From Pseudohoeflea sp964511625 (GTDB lineage: Bacteria > Pseudomonadota > Alphaproteobacteria > Rhizobiales > Rhizobiaceae), in contig CAZEJG010000013.1 in assembly GCA_964511625.1 (NCBI GenBank), forward strand, positions 18,309 through 82,308: a stretch of DNA of 64,000 nucleotides. The letters run 5' to 3'. This document shows, in pieces, positions 25,146 to 35,472 of this stretch. Each line of letters begins with the position of its first letter. The first letter of the stretch is position 1. Below the pieces are notes generated by a model. The model ran no database searches and was not told where the DNA came from. It was given only the letters and a program-made list of their open reading frames with translations. Both the position numbers and the translations under genes were made by a program.

Positions 25146-25648
25146 GCGCGATGTTCAGCCGCTTCTTCTCGCGGCCCGACGCATTCGAGATCACCGCCAT
25201 GACGACCGCGGATGCCGCGATCGCCGCACGGCTGCACATGCTGGCCTTTGCGCGCGGCTGGACGGATGGCGAGTTCGCCTCGCTTCTCGGCCAGCCTGCG
25301 GTCTTCGGCTTTCTCGCGCTCGATCCGGCCCGCGCCCGTGATCTGGCCGCCGGCTTCGTGCTGGTGCGGGAGGCCGCCGGCGAAGCCGAGATCCTGTCGA
25401 TCGGCGTCGATCCGGGCGTCAGGCGTGCCGGTCTCGGCTGGAGGCTGATGCAGGCGGCCATGCGCGAGGCCTCGCACAGGGGCGCGGAGGAGATGTTCCT
25501 CGAGGTCGACGAGACCAATGCGAAAGCCATCGCGCTCTACACGAAACTGAAATTCGCCAAGGTCGGTGAGCGCCGCGCCTATTACGAGCACCCGGGCGAG
25601 CCCCGGACGTCTGCCTGGGTGATGCGGCGGGCGCTCGTCCAGCGGTAG
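25142..25648 (+). CDS. rimI: Ribosomal protein alanine N-acetyltransferase RimI
   Basis: A 168-residue GNAT enzyme acetylating the N-terminal alanine of ribosomal protein S18. The acetyl-CoA loop is SIGVDPGVRRAGLGWRLMQ and the C-terminal half has EMFLEVDETNAKAIALYTKLKFAKVGERRAYY, the RimI signature with the catalytic Tyr. It overlaps tsaB by 4 nt. Confidence 0.92.
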   Translation: MSAMFSRFFSRPDAFEITAMTTADAAIAARLHMLAFARGWTDGEFASLLGQPAVFGFLALDPARARDLAAGFVLVREAAGEAEILSIGVDPGVRRAGLGWRLMQAAMREASHRGAEEMFLEVDETNAKAIALYTKLKFAKVGERRAYYEHPGEPRTSAWVMRRALVQR

Positions 25649-25772
25649 GCCCTCCGAGGGAATTAGGGGCCGGAGTGGATTTGTCGTCGCGAAAGCAGTA
25701 TGGCCGCTGGCGAGACGGAAATGCGGACCCCGCCATGTTGCCCACCATGAACGCCAGGAGCCGGCGCGCGCC

Positions 25773-26573
25773 ATGATCACCGCCCTGCGGCTGGTGCTGG
25801 TCGCGTTCATCTTCGTCTCCCTGACGTTGGCACTCCTGCCGGTTCAGTTGATCGCCATCCGGGCCGGGCACGACCTGCGCCGCAGGCTGCCGCGCCGCTG
25901 GCACCGCATCATGGCGCCGCTGATCGGGCTGAAGGTGGAGGTGATCGGTGCGCCGGTAGGCGACCGGCCGCTGATGCTCGCTGCAAACCACGTCTCCTGG
26001 AAGGACATCGTGGTGCTCGGCGCGGTCGCCGACGTGGTCTATGTGGCGAAATCCGAGGTGCGGGACTGGCCGGTCTTCGGCTGGCTCGCCCGGCTGCAGC
26101 GCTCGGTCTTCGTCGAGCGCGAGCGCAAGCGCACCACCGCCGACCAGATCGGTGAGATGGCCATACGCCTCAAGGCCGGCGAGATCGTGGTCCTGTTCCC
26201 CGAGGGAACGACGTCGGACGGCAACCGCATCCTGCCCTTCAAGACCTCGCTCTTCGGAGCCGCCACCGCCGCGATCCCCGAGGTGCCGGAAAAGCGCGTG
26301 ATCGTCCAGCCGGTCGCCATCTGCTATGTCGGCATCCAGGGCATGCCGATGGGGCGCTACCATCGGCCCGTCGCGGCATGGCCCGGCGACGTGGCGCTCG
26401 GTCCTCACCTGATGCGGGTCTTGAGGGAAGGCGCGCTCGAGGTCGAGGTGCGCTTCGGCGAACCGGTCGTCTTCGACGAAACCACCAACCGCAAACAGGC
26501 CGCAAAACTGATCGAGACCCGCGTGGCGGCGATGCTCGCCGAGGGGCTGGCGGGCCGCAAGAGACTGCCGTAA
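25773..26573 (+). CDS. olsA: 1-acyl-sn-glycerol-3-phosphate acyltransferase family, probably lyso-ornithine lipid acyltransferase OlsA
   Basis: A 266-residue membrane-associated PlsC-family acyltransferase. An N-terminal helix (4-24) is followed by NHVSWKD (72-78; the catalytic His-x4-Asp), and FPEGT at 142-146 binds the phosphate or equivalent group. The place just upstream of miaB-phoH-ybeY matches the olsA position I recall from Sinorhizobium meliloti (SMc01116 region), where the enzyme makes phosphate-free ornithine lipids; a plain PlsC role cannot be excluded from sequence. No olsB is in the window, as expected for the unlinked genes of rhizobia. Confidence 0.72.
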   Translation: MITALRLVLVAFIFVSLTLALLPVQLIAIRAGHDLRRRLPRRWHRIMAPLIGLKVEVIGAPVGDRPLMLAANHVSWKDIVVLGAVADVVYVAKSEVRDWPVFGWLARLQRSVFVERERKRTTADQIGEMAIRLKAGEIVVLFPEGTTSDGNRILPFKTSLFGAATAAIPEVPEKRVIVQPVAICYVGIQGMPMGRYHRPVAAWPGDVALGPHLMRVLREGALEVEVRFGEPVVFDETTNRKQAAKLIETRVAAMLAEGLAGRKRLP

Positions 26574-26626
26574 GCCGCGGCCGCTCCCCGATTGCATGCG
26601 CCCGCCATGAACGATAAAAGGCGCCC

Positions 26627-28045
<1,419 letters not shown>

Positions 28046-28078
28046 GGGTTGAACGGGTCCAAAAAGGAGCCAGATCGC

Positions 28079-29146
28079 TTGACAGCGCATAACCTGTCCG
28101 CGCCCGCCCAGGGTGCTGCCGCCGGTGCATCCGATACGACACACATCGCGCTCACCTTCGAGAACAACAGACTTGCCGGCGAGCTTTTCGGCCAGTTCGA
28201 CCAGAACCTGGCGCTGATCGAGCAGAAGCTGAAGGTCGATGCCCGTGCCCGGGGAAACACGGTGACCCTGACCGGCGAGGCGCTCGCCACCAACCAGGCG
28301 CGACGCACTCTCGATTATCTCTACGACCGCCTGCTCAAGGGCTCTACCGTCGAGGCGTCCGACGTCGAGGGCGCGATCCGCATGGCGCTTGCCGCCGACG
28401 ACCAGCTGGTCCTGCCGACGCTCGAGCGCAAGGGCAAGCTGGCCATGGCGCAGATCTCCACCCGCAAGAAGACGGTCACCGCCCGCACGCCGACCCAGGA
28501 CGCCTATATCCGTGCCATGGACCGGTCCGAGCTCGTCTTCGGCGTCGGCCCAGCAGGGACCGGCAAGACATTCCTCGCCGTCGCCCATGCCGCCCAGCTT
28601 CTCGAGCGCGGCTCGGTCGAGCGCATCGTGCTGACCCGCCCGGCCGTCGAGGCCGGCGAACGGCTCGGCTTCCTGCCCGGCGACATGAAGGAGAAGGTCG
28701 ATCCCTATCTCCGTCCGCTCTATGACGCGCTCTACGAGATGATGCCGTCGGATCGCGTCGAACGCGCCATCGCCGCCGGCGTCATCGAGATCGCGCCGCT
28801 CGCCTTCATGCGCGGACGCACGCTGTCGAACGCCGCCATCATTCTCGACGAGGCGCAGAACACGACGCAGATGCAGATGAAGATGTTCCTCACGCGTCTG
28901 GGCGACAACGGACGCATGATGATCACCGGCGATCCGAGCCAGATCGATCTGCCGCGCGGCGTCAAATCCGGTCTGGTCGAGGCGCTCGCCGTGCTCGACG
29001 GCGTCGAGGGTATCGTCACCTGCCGCTTCAAGGGCGCCGACGTGGTCCGCCATCCGCTGGTTCAGCGGATTGTCGAGGCCTATGACGAGAAGGGCCCAGA
29101 TCCAGAGGCCGCACACGCAGCAGCCACAGGCCTGCGCAACGGATGA
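28079..29146 (+). CDS. phoH: PhoH family ATPase
   Basis: A 355-residue P-loop protein with Walker A GPAGTGKT at 157-164 and Walker B AIILDEAQN near 253; the N-terminal third has the KH-like PhoH_N region. PhoH-family proteins are linked to RNA metabolism and sit with ybeY in most bacteria, as here. TTG at 28079 is chosen because AAGGAG lies 9 nt before it; the upstream TTG at 28049 lacks one. The stop overlaps the ybeY ATG (ATGA). Confidence 0.94.
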   Translation: MTAHNLSAPAQGAAAGASDTTHIALTFENNRLAGELFGQFDQNLALIEQKLKVDARARGNTVTLTGEALATNQARRTLDYLYDRLLKGSTVEASDVEGAIRMALAADDQLVLPTLERKGKLAMAQISTRKKTVTARTPTQDAYIRAMDRSELVFGVGPAGTGKTFLAVAHAAQLLERGSVERIVLTRPAVEAGERLGFLPGDMKEKVDPYLRPLYDALYEMMPSDRVERAIAAGVIEIAPLAFMRGRTLSNAAIILDEAQNTTQMQMKMFLTRLGDNGRMMITGDPSQIDLPRGVKSGLVEALAVLDGVEGIVTCRFKGADVVRHPLVQRIVEAYDEKGPDPEAAHAAATGLRNG

Positions 29147-29655
29147 GTCTGCCCGTCATCGAATGTGTAGGAACCGTCGAGGCGGGACGCTGGGACGGTG
29201 AGGAAACGTCTGTGGCCCGCGCCCAGTCCGTCCTCGAGGTCGCCGCGCACCACCTCCATACACGTGAAGGCCAGCCCTTCCCCTCAGATCCGGTCGAGGT
29301 GTCGCTGCTGTTCACCGACGACGGGCCGATGGCGGAGATCAACGGCAGCTGGCGCGGCAAGGCGAAGCCGACCAACGTGTTGTCCTTCCCTGCCTTCCCG
29401 ATCGTGCCGGGTGACACGCCCGGTCCGGTGCTCGGCGATATCGTGCTCGCGCGCACCACGATCGAGCGCGAGGCGGCCGATCTCGGCAAGCCGGTCGATG
29501 ACCATATCTCTCATCTTCTGGTGCATGGATTCCTTCATCTTTTCGGCTATGACCACATCGACGAGATCGAGGCGCACGAAATGGAAGCGCTGGAGACTCG
29601 CATTTTGGCCGAACTTGGCTTATCTGACCCCTATGGCGGTAGCGATCCGCTTTGA
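29143..29655 (+). CDS. ybeY: Endoribonuclease YbeY (rRNA maturation factor)
   Basis: A 170-residue metal-dependent single-strand endoribonuclease of 16S rRNA 3' maturation and ribosome quality control. The zinc motif HGFLHLFGYDH spans H128, H132 and H138; WRGKAKPTNVLSFP is the other conserved block. Coupled to phoH by a 4-nt overlap and followed 12 nt later by the tlyC-like gene. Confidence 0.96.
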   Translation: MSLPVIECVGTVEAGRWDGEETSVARAQSVLEVAAHHLHTREGQPFPSDPVEVSLLFTDDGPMAEINGSWRGKAKPTNVLSFPAFPIVPGDTPGPVLGDIVLARTTIEREAADLGKPVDDHISHLLVHGFLHLFGYDHIDEIEAHEMEALETRILAELGLSDPYGGSDPL

Positions 29656-29667
29656 TACGATTGAGCA

Positions 29668-30804
29668 ATGACCAACGTTGATTCTCCGGCCCAAGGTCCG
29701 GCAAGCGCCTCGGACAAGACCGGGCCTTCGCAGGACGAAGCCGACAGTAGTAGCCAACCGGGGCGATCTCTGACCGCCGGGAGCGAGCGTGCGCCCGGCA
29801 TCTGGCAGCGCCTCAGGCGCGTCGTCTTCCCGCCTTCCGACGGCGAATCCCTGCGCGAAAACCTGACAGACGCCCTGCAGTCGGGCGGCGACCTCCACGA
29901 GGCTTTCAGCCCCGGCGAGCGCGCCATGCTCAACAACATCCTGCGTCTGCGCGAAGTGCGCATCGACGACGTTATGGTGCCGCGCGCCGATATCGAGGCG
30001 ATCGAGGATTCCACCACGATCGGCGCGCTCTTGCAGTATTTCGAGGAATCGGGTCACTCGCGCATGCCGGTCTATTCGGAGACGCTCGACGACCCGCGCG
30101 GCATGGTTCATATCCGTGACGTGCTGGCCTGGATCGCCAAGCAGGCGCGCCCCAAGCGCCGTTCGACGCGGTCGAACGGCAATGGCAACGGCAACGGGTC
30201 GTCAAGCCGCAAGCCGGCCTCCACCGAAACGCTCGATCTTTCCCGTGTCGACCTGTCGAAGACGATCCAGGAATCGGGTCTCGTCCGCAAGGTGCTGTTC
30301 GTGCCGGCCTCGATGCTGGCCTCGGATTTGATGCAGCACATGCAGGCGACCCGCATCCAGATGGCGCTGGTGATCGACGAATATGGCGGAACCGACGGTC
30401 TGGTCTCGCTCGAGGACATCGTCGAGATGGTCGTTGGCGACATCGCCGACGAGCACGATCTCGACGAGGAGACCATGATCAAGCGGTCCGGCGAGGACAT
30501 ATGGCTCGCCGACGCCAAGGCCGAGCTCGACGATCTGGTCAAGGAGATCGGCGAGGACTTCGACGTCGCCGAACAGAGCGAGGATGTCGATACGCTCGGC
30601 GGCCTGATCTTCTCCGAACTCGGCCGGGTCCCGGCGCGCGGCGAGGTGGTTCAGGCCGTGCCCGGTTTCGAGTTCCAGGTTCTCGACGCCGATCCCCGCC
30701 GCATCAAGCGGGTCCGGATCGTGCGCGGCCGCCCGGCGGCGCGCCGCCGCGTTGCGCCGCGTCCGGAAGCCCCCGCCGAAGAGCCCCTCAAGACCGGCGA
30801 ATGA
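29668..30804 (+). CDS. Hemolysin-family CBS-domain protein (TlyC/CorC-like)
   Basis: A 378-residue soluble protein: a linker of about 90 residues, a CBS pair beginning IDDVMVPRADIEAIED (about 105) and a C-terminal CorC_HlyC domain ending near 362. The membrane DUF21 domain of many relatives is missing, so this is the short CorC type associated with magnesium/cobalt efflux and with lnt. Unusually, a low-complexity run with repeated Asn-Gly (about 170-177) interrupts the first CBS region. It follows ybeY closely and precedes lnt, the standard order. Confidence 0.88.
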   Translation: MTNVDSPAQGPASASDKTGPSQDEADSSSQPGRSLTAGSERAPGIWQRLRRVVFPPSDGESLRENLTDALQSGGDLHEAFSPGERAMLNNILRLREVRIDDVMVPRADIEAIEDSTTIGALLQYFEESGHSRMPVYSETLDDPRGMVHIRDVLAWIAKQARPKRRSTRSNGNGNGNGSSSRKPASTETLDLSRVDLSKTIQESGLVRKVLFVPASMLASDLMQHMQATRIQMALVIDEYGGTDGLVSLEDIVEMVVGDIADEHDLDEETMIKRSGEDIWLADAKAELDDLVKEIGEDFDVAEQSEDVDTLGGLIFSELGRVPARGEVVQAVPGFEFQVLDADPRRIKRVRIVRGRPAARRRVAPRPEAPAEEPLKTGE

Positions 30805-30898
30805 TCCCGCCCGCTTCCCTATCGACGACTTACAAACGGGCTGTTTTCTGAAAGACTGCGGCCACTGATTCGATCCCAGCGGGGCGGGAACCACGGAC

Positions 30899-32488
30899 TT
30901 GGAACGTCTGGCAGAAAAGATCATGCTCACCTGGGGCTGGCGTCGCATGGCGCTGGCCTTCGCGGCCGGGCTCGTGTCCGTTCTGGCGCTGCCGCCGGTC
31001 AGTTTCTTTGCCGCCATGTTCATCTCCATGCCGGTCCTCGTCTGGCTGCTCGACGGCGCCAGCGGGCCCGCCGACGCCGGCTTCCTGGGTCGCCTCCGCC
31101 CGGCCTTCGTCACTGGCTGGTGGTTCGGTTTCGGCTATTTCACCGGCGGCCTGTGGTGGCTGGGCGCGGCACTCCTCGTCGAGGCCGATCTCTTCGCCTG
31201 GGCGCTGCCGCTCGCCGTCCTCGGCCTGCCCGCAGTGCTGGCCCTGTTCTTTGGCGTCGCAACCGCACTCGCGCGCCTCCTCTGGGGCGATGGATTTGGC
31301 CGCATCGCTGCCCTGGCGGCCGCTTTCGGGCTTGCGGAACTGGGGCGCGAATTCCTGCTCTCGGGTTTCCCGTGGAACGCGCTCGGCATGACGGCGATGC
31401 CGGTGCCGCTGATGATGCAGCCCGCCGGACTGGTCGGTCTTGACGGCATGACTGTGCTCGCCGTCTACATTTTCAGTTCTCCGGCCCTTCTTGCCACCCG
31501 TCGTGGCGCCTTGCCGGGACTGGGGCTCGCCGTCGTGTTGATCGTCGCCGGCCTCGGCTACGGCTGGGACGTGATGCGCGCGCCACAGGGCGCGCCCGAC
31601 GATGCGCCGGTCTTCCGGATCGTCCAGCCCGACATCGACCAGGCCGCCAAGTGGCAGCTCGGCGACCAGGACAGGATCTTTGATGAACTGCTGCGGCTTT
31701 CGGCGCTGCCGCCCGAGCCCGGCGGGGTGCGTCCGGACTACATCGTCTGGCCGGAAACGGCGATACCGTTCCTGCTCACGGACAATCCGGGTGCGCTGAC
31801 GCGGATCGCGGACGTTCTCGAAGTCGGGCAGACCCTGATCGCAGGTGCGGTTCGGGTCGAGCCGGGGCAGGGCGGGACGGCCGGCCGTTACTACAATTCC
31901 ATCTACGTTATCGACGACGATGGCGAGATCACGGGCGCGGCCGACAAGGCCCATCTGGTGCCCTTCGGCGAGTATCTGCCCTTCGAGGGACTTTTGAAAC
32001 GATTCGGTCTGGAGACGATCGCGCAGACATTCGGCGGCTTCAGCGCCGCATCGGCGCGACGATTTCTGTCGCTGCCGGGCGGGATCGAGGCCGTGCCGCT
32101 GATCTGCTACGAGGCGATTTTCCCGGCGCTGGCCGAGGTCGACGGACAGCGCGGCCAGCTGCTGCTCAACGTCACCAATGACGGCTGGTTCGGCCACACG
32201 CCAGGCCCCTATCAGCATTTCCAGCAGGCGCGACTCCGCGCTGTCGAGACCGGATTGCCGATGATACGTGCGGCAAATAGCGGCATCTCGGCGCTCATTG
32301 ACCCGCTCGGACGGGTCGGCAGGTTGCTGCCGCTCGGCGCCAAGGGCGTGCTCGACGTCCCCCTTCCGGAGCCCAAACCCCCTCTTGCCACCTACGAAAA
32401 CAGGCGTTGGGCGTTTTGGGCGATCTTCACCATAATGGTGTTATTCGGATTAACTTCGCGCAGAAGTAAGGGTATGGGGCGCGATTGA
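30899..32488 (+). CDS. lnt: Apolipoprotein N-acyltransferase
   Basis: A 529-residue inner-membrane enzyme that adds the third acyl chain to lipoproteins. N-terminal helices fill the first 215 residues; the periplasmic nitrilase domain carries the catalytic Glu286 (WPETAIPF), Lys350 (ADKAHLVPFGEY) and Cys403 (LICYEAIFP). A final helix lies near 500. The TTG at 30899 yields the rhizobial MERLA start and follows GGGAA by 8 nt; ATG 30923 is an alternative. Confidence 0.95.
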   Translation: MERLAEKIMLTWGWRRMALAFAAGLVSVLALPPVSFFAAMFISMPVLVWLLDGASGPADAGFLGRLRPAFVTGWWFGFGYFTGGLWWLGAALLVEADLFAWALPLAVLGLPAVLALFFGVATALARLLWGDGFGRIAALAAAFGLAELGREFLLSGFPWNALGMTAMPVPLMMQPAGLVGLDGMTVLAVYIFSSPALLATRRGALPGLGLAVVLIVAGLGYGWDVMRAPQGAPDDAPVFRIVQPDIDQAAKWQLGDQDRIFDELLRLSALPPEPGGVRPDYIVWPETAIPFLLTDNPGALTRIADVLEVGQTLIAGAVRVEPGQGGTAGRYYNSIYVIDDDGEITGAADKAHLVPFGEYLPFEGLLKRFGLETIAQTFGGFSAASARRFLSLPGGIEAVPLICYEAIFPALAEVDGQRGQLLLNVTNDGWFGHTPGPYQHFQQARLRAVETGLPMIRAANSGISALIDPLGRVGRLLPLGAKGVLDVPLPEPKPPLATYENRRWAFWAIFTIMVLFGLTSRRSKGMGRD

Positions 32489-32640
32489 CGCAAAACCCCT
32501 GAAATTGCATAGTTGCCGCGTCAACCCGCGTCCCGTGCACCGATCAATCAAAAACTTGGGGGGTCTTCGGACTTTGTTTGGCCGGATTATGGGGCAATCT
32601 CAACGCTGAGCCATGATGGCTCTATGCAGGATACTCTGTA

Positions 32641-33060
32641 ATGATCGAGAACAAGAAGAAGCCCAACCCGATCGACGTTCATGTCGGAAGTCGGGTCCGG
32701 TTGAGGCGTACCATGCTGGGGATGAGCCAGGAGAAGCTAGGGGAAGCTCTCGGAATCACCTTCCAGCAGATTCAGAAATATGAAAAAGGCACCAACCGCG
32801 TCGGCGCCAGCCGGTTGCAGAACATCTCCACGATCCTCAACGTGCCGGTGTCCTTTTTCTTCGAAGACGCTCCCGCCGACGTCTCCGGTGGCCAGCCAGG
32901 CATGGCCGAGGCCAATTCCTCCAACTATGTAGTCGATTTCCTCTCCTCCTCGGAGGGACTTCAGCTCAACCGCTCCTTCGTCAAGATTTCCGATGCGAAG
33001 GTCCGGCGCAAGATCGTCGATCTCGTCAAGGCCCTTGCCGCTGACGACGACAGCGACTGA
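32641..33060 (+). CDS. praR: XRE-family transcriptional regulator, PraR-like
   Basis: A 139-residue DNA-binding protein with a single HTH_3 domain (about 18-72; MSQEKLGEALGITFQQIQKYEKG) and a short acidic C-terminal helical region. The near-invariant N terminus and the location between lnt and metK fit the PraR group, which in Rhizobium leguminosarum and Azorhizobium controls biofilm, quorum-sensing or symbiosis genes (recalled literature). Targets here cannot be read from sequence. It has its own 152-nt upstream gap, so separate transcription is likely. Confidence 0.8.
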   Translation: MIENKKKPNPIDVHVGSRVRLRRTMLGMSQEKLGEALGITFQQIQKYEKGTNRVGASRLQNISTILNVPVSFFFEDAPADVSGGQPGMAEANSSNYVVDFLSSSEGLQLNRSFVKISDAKVRRKIVDLVKALAADDDSD

Positions 33061-33084
33061 TACCGGCTGACCCAAATCCGACAT

Positions 33085-33148
33085 CTGGCGAACCGCTCTC
33101 GCGCGGCAGGACCGTACACAGTCACTGCACAAGCGGTCGGTTCGCCAG
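33085..33148. other. 64-nt element closed by an 11-bp perfect inverted repeat
   Basis: CTGGCGAACCG at 33085-33095 pairs with CGGTTCGCCAG at 33138-33148. Within the 42-nt loop ACCGCT/AGCGGT offers an alternative pairing. It starts 24 nt after the praR stop and ends about 160 nt before metK. No T-tract follows, so it is not a plain terminator. Confidence 0.5.
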
Positions 33149-33214
33149 ACGGTTTGGCAAGCGCCAGCGCGCGCTGTGGCGGTGGATACCGATGCGTACC
33201 CCTCATTTTTAGCC

Positions 33215-33237
33215 CATATCAAGATATCTTTATATCG
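33215..33237. promoter_or_regulatory. Candidate operator: three ATATC repeats around the palindrome AAGATATCTT, upstream of metK
   Basis: ATATC occurs at 33216, 33224 and 33232, an 8-nt period. The centre, 33221-33230, is a perfect 10-bp palindrome. The element lies 9 nt upstream of the proposed -35. AT-rich sites of this type are bound by ArsR-fold SAM/SAH-responsive repressors of methionine genes in some proteobacteria; the link here is inference. Confidence 0.45.
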
Positions 33238-33245
33238 TTCTGACC

Positions 33246-33274
33246 TTGTCAGCCTTTATGGGTTTCTCTAAACA
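33246..33274 (+). promoter_or_regulatory. Candidate metK promoter
   Basis: TTGTCA at 33246-33251 and TAAACA at 33269-33274 with 17 nt between, giving a start near 33281 and a leader of about 28 nt. Confidence 0.45.
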
Positions 33275-33308
33275 GGCTCGGATCAAATCGGCAGGATGGA
33301 GCCCGGCC

Positions 33309-34562
33309 ATGGCGCGTCAGAACTACCTCTTCACGTCCGAATCCGTTTCGGAAGGCCACCCGGACAAGGTCTGTGACCGGATCTCCGATGAAATCGTCGA
33401 TCTCGTCTACCGGGAAGCCAAGAAGACCGGGGTCGATCCCTGGAAGGTGCGTGTGGCCTGCGAGACGCTGGCGACCACAAACCGGCTCGTCATCGCTGGC
33501 GAGGTGCGTGTCCCCGACAGCCTGATGAAGACCGACAAGAACGGCAATCAGGTCATCAACCCGTCGCGCTTCAAGTCCGCCGCCCGCAAGGCCGTGCGCG
33601 ACATCGGTTACGAGCAGGACGGTTTCCACTGGAAGACCTGCAAGATCGATGTGCTCCTGCATTCCCAGTCCGCCGACATCGCCCAGGGCGTCGACAACGC
33701 TGCCGACCGTCAGGGCGAGGAAGGCGCGGGCGACCAGGGCATCATGTTCGGCTATGCCTGCCGCGAGACCCCGGACCTGATGCCGGCGCCGATCTACTAC
33801 TCCCACAAGATTCTCGAACTGCTGGCCGCCGCCCGCAAGAAGGGCGAGGGCGACGCGGCCCTCCTTGGTCCGGACGCCAAGAGCCAGATCACCGTGCGTT
33901 ACGAGAACGGCAAGCCGGCAGAAGTGACGTCTATCGTGCTCTCGACCCAACATCTCGACGAGAACTGGGACTCCGCCAAGGTGCGTCAGGTGGTCGAGCC
34001 CTACATCCGCGAGGCTCTCTCGCTCGGCGACCTGCCGATTGCCGAGGATTGCAACTGGTACATCAACCCGACCGGCAAGTTCGTCATCGGCGGTCCCGAC
34101 GGAGACGCTGGCCTGACCGGTCGCAAGATCATCGTCGATACCTATGGCGGCGCGGCCCCGCACGGCGGCGGCGCTTTCTCGGGCAAGGACACGACCAAGG
34201 TCGACCGCTCGGCCGCCTATGCCGCGCGCTATCTCGCCAAGAACGTGGTCGCCGCGAACCTCGCCGACCGCTGCACCATCCAGCTGTCCTACGCCATCGG
34301 CGTGGCTCAGCCGCTGTCGGTCTATGTCGACCTGCATGGCACCGGCAAGGTCACCGAGGAGGTCGTCGAAAAGGCCATCCGCGCCACGATGGACCTGTCT
34401 CCGGGCGGCATCCGCCGTCACCTCGACCTCAACAAGCCGATCTATGCGCGCACCGCCGCCTACGGCCATTTCGGCCGCAAGTCCGGCCGCGACGGTGCCT
34501 TCTCCTGGGAGAAGACCGATCTCGGCAAGGCGCTCAAGGAAGCGGTGAAGGACGTCGCCTGA
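33309..34562 (+). CDS. metK: S-adenosylmethionine synthetase
   Basis: A 417-residue cytoplasmic enzyme making SAM from methionine and ATP. Key blocks are FTSESVSEGHPDKVCDRISDE at the N terminus (ATP/metal site), GAGDQGIMFGYA in the middle and GGGAFSGKDTTKVDRSAAYAA, the glycine-rich P-loop-like motif. ATG 33309 follows GGAG by 8 nt. The protein is longer than E. coli MetK (384) by an alphaproteobacterial insertion in the central domain. trmB follows after 19 nt and would use the SAM produced. Confidence 0.97.
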   Translation: MARQNYLFTSESVSEGHPDKVCDRISDEIVDLVYREAKKTGVDPWKVRVACETLATTNRLVIAGEVRVPDSLMKTDKNGNQVINPSRFKSAARKAVRDIGYEQDGFHWKTCKIDVLLHSQSADIAQGVDNAADRQGEEGAGDQGIMFGYACRETPDLMPAPIYYSHKILELLAAARKKGEGDAALLGPDAKSQITVRYENGKPAEVTSIVLSTQHLDENWDSAKVRQVVEPYIREALSLGDLPIAEDCNWYINPTGKFVIGGPDGDAGLTGRKIIVDTYGGAAPHGGGAFSGKDTTKVDRSAAYAARYLAKNVVAANLADRCTIQLSYAIGVAQPLSVYVDLHGTGKVTEEVVEKAIRATMDLSPGGIRRHLDLNKPIYARTAAYGHFGRKSGRDGAFSWEKTDLGKALKEAVKDVA

Positions 34563-34581
34563 CCGGCGGCTGATCGACATC

Positions 34582-35283
34582 ATGACCGAACGCCACCGCA
34601 GCCGCGCGACCGAAGCCTTTTGGGGCCGTCGCCGCGGCAAGTCGCTCAAGCCCGCCCAGGCCGAGGCGCTGGAGACGGTGAGTGCTACGCGCATGCTCGA
34701 TCTTTCGCAGCCTGCGCCGGCTGATCTGGCAGAGCTGTTCCCGCACGCCCCCGAGATGATCCATCTGGAAATCGGCTTCGGCGGCGGCGAGCATCTCGCC
34801 CATCACGCGCGATCGCGACCCGATACCGGCTTCATCGGCGTCGAGCCCTTCGTCAATTCCATGGCCAAGCTCGCCGCCTTGATCGAGAACGAAGGCATCG
34901 GCAACATCCGGCTCTACGACGACGACGCGACGCAGCTTCTCGACTGGCTTCCCGAGGCGTCGCTCGACGGCATCGATCTCTTCTATCCCGATCCCTGGCC
35001 CAAGAAGAAGCACTGGAAACGGCGTTTCGTCTCTGCCGTCAATCTCGACCGCTTCGCTCGGGTCCTGAAGCCGGGTGCGACTTTCCGCTTCGCCTCCGAC
35101 ATCGACACTTACGTCAACTGGACGTTGCGCCATATCGCCGATCACGCGGCGTTTTCCTGGGAGGCCGAAACGGCCGACGACTGGCACAAGCCGTGGGACG
35201 GCTGGCCCGGCACCCGGTACGAGGCCAAGGCCTTTCGCGAAGGCCGGACACCTGCCTACCTGACGTTCCGTCGAGCCGGCTGA
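34582..35283 (+). CDS. trmB: tRNA (guanine-N7)-methyltransferase
   Basis: A 233-residue SAM-dependent enzyme forming m7G46 in tRNA. The SAM-binding segment is IHLEIGFGGGEHLAHHA (about 56-72) and the family motif FYPDPWPKKKHWKRRFV sits at about 135-151. It shares an operon with metK (19-nt gap). The C terminus TRYEAKAF is also conserved. Confidence 0.95.
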   Translation: MTERHRSRATEAFWGRRRGKSLKPAQAEALETVSATRMLDLSQPAPADLAELFPHAPEMIHLEIGFGGGEHLAHHARSRPDTGFIGVEPFVNSMAKLAALIENEGIGNIRLYDDDATQLLDWLPEASLDGIDLFYPDPWPKKKHWKRRFVSAVNLDRFARVLKPGATFRFASDIDTYVNWTLRHIADHAAFSWEAETADDWHKPWDGWPGTRYEAKAFREGRTPAYLTFRRAG

Positions 35284-35472
35284 GGCGAAACCTGCCCCCC
35301 GGAAAACTCGTACAGCCACGTATGTCTTTTTTAAACGACAGTGTCATTTCTGGCGTTGACACTCCGGCGCGATACAATGAAATCAGCATTTCTTGATGGC
35401 TGGTCCGAGTGCCGACCCGGGTGGGGGGCGGTCGCGGCGCGCCGGCAGACTTTTTTTCGGAGGTGTCCTTAC

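Noticed and set aside
33061..33308. SAM riboswitch upstream of metK
   Set aside because: The SAM-II and SAM/SAH consensus elements I know are not visible; the palindromic ATATC element looks like a protein operator instead.
35356..35384. TTGACA ahead of bphP as a -35
   Set aside because: No acceptable -10 at 16-18 nt; the nearby TACAAT is only 11 nt away. Left uncalled.
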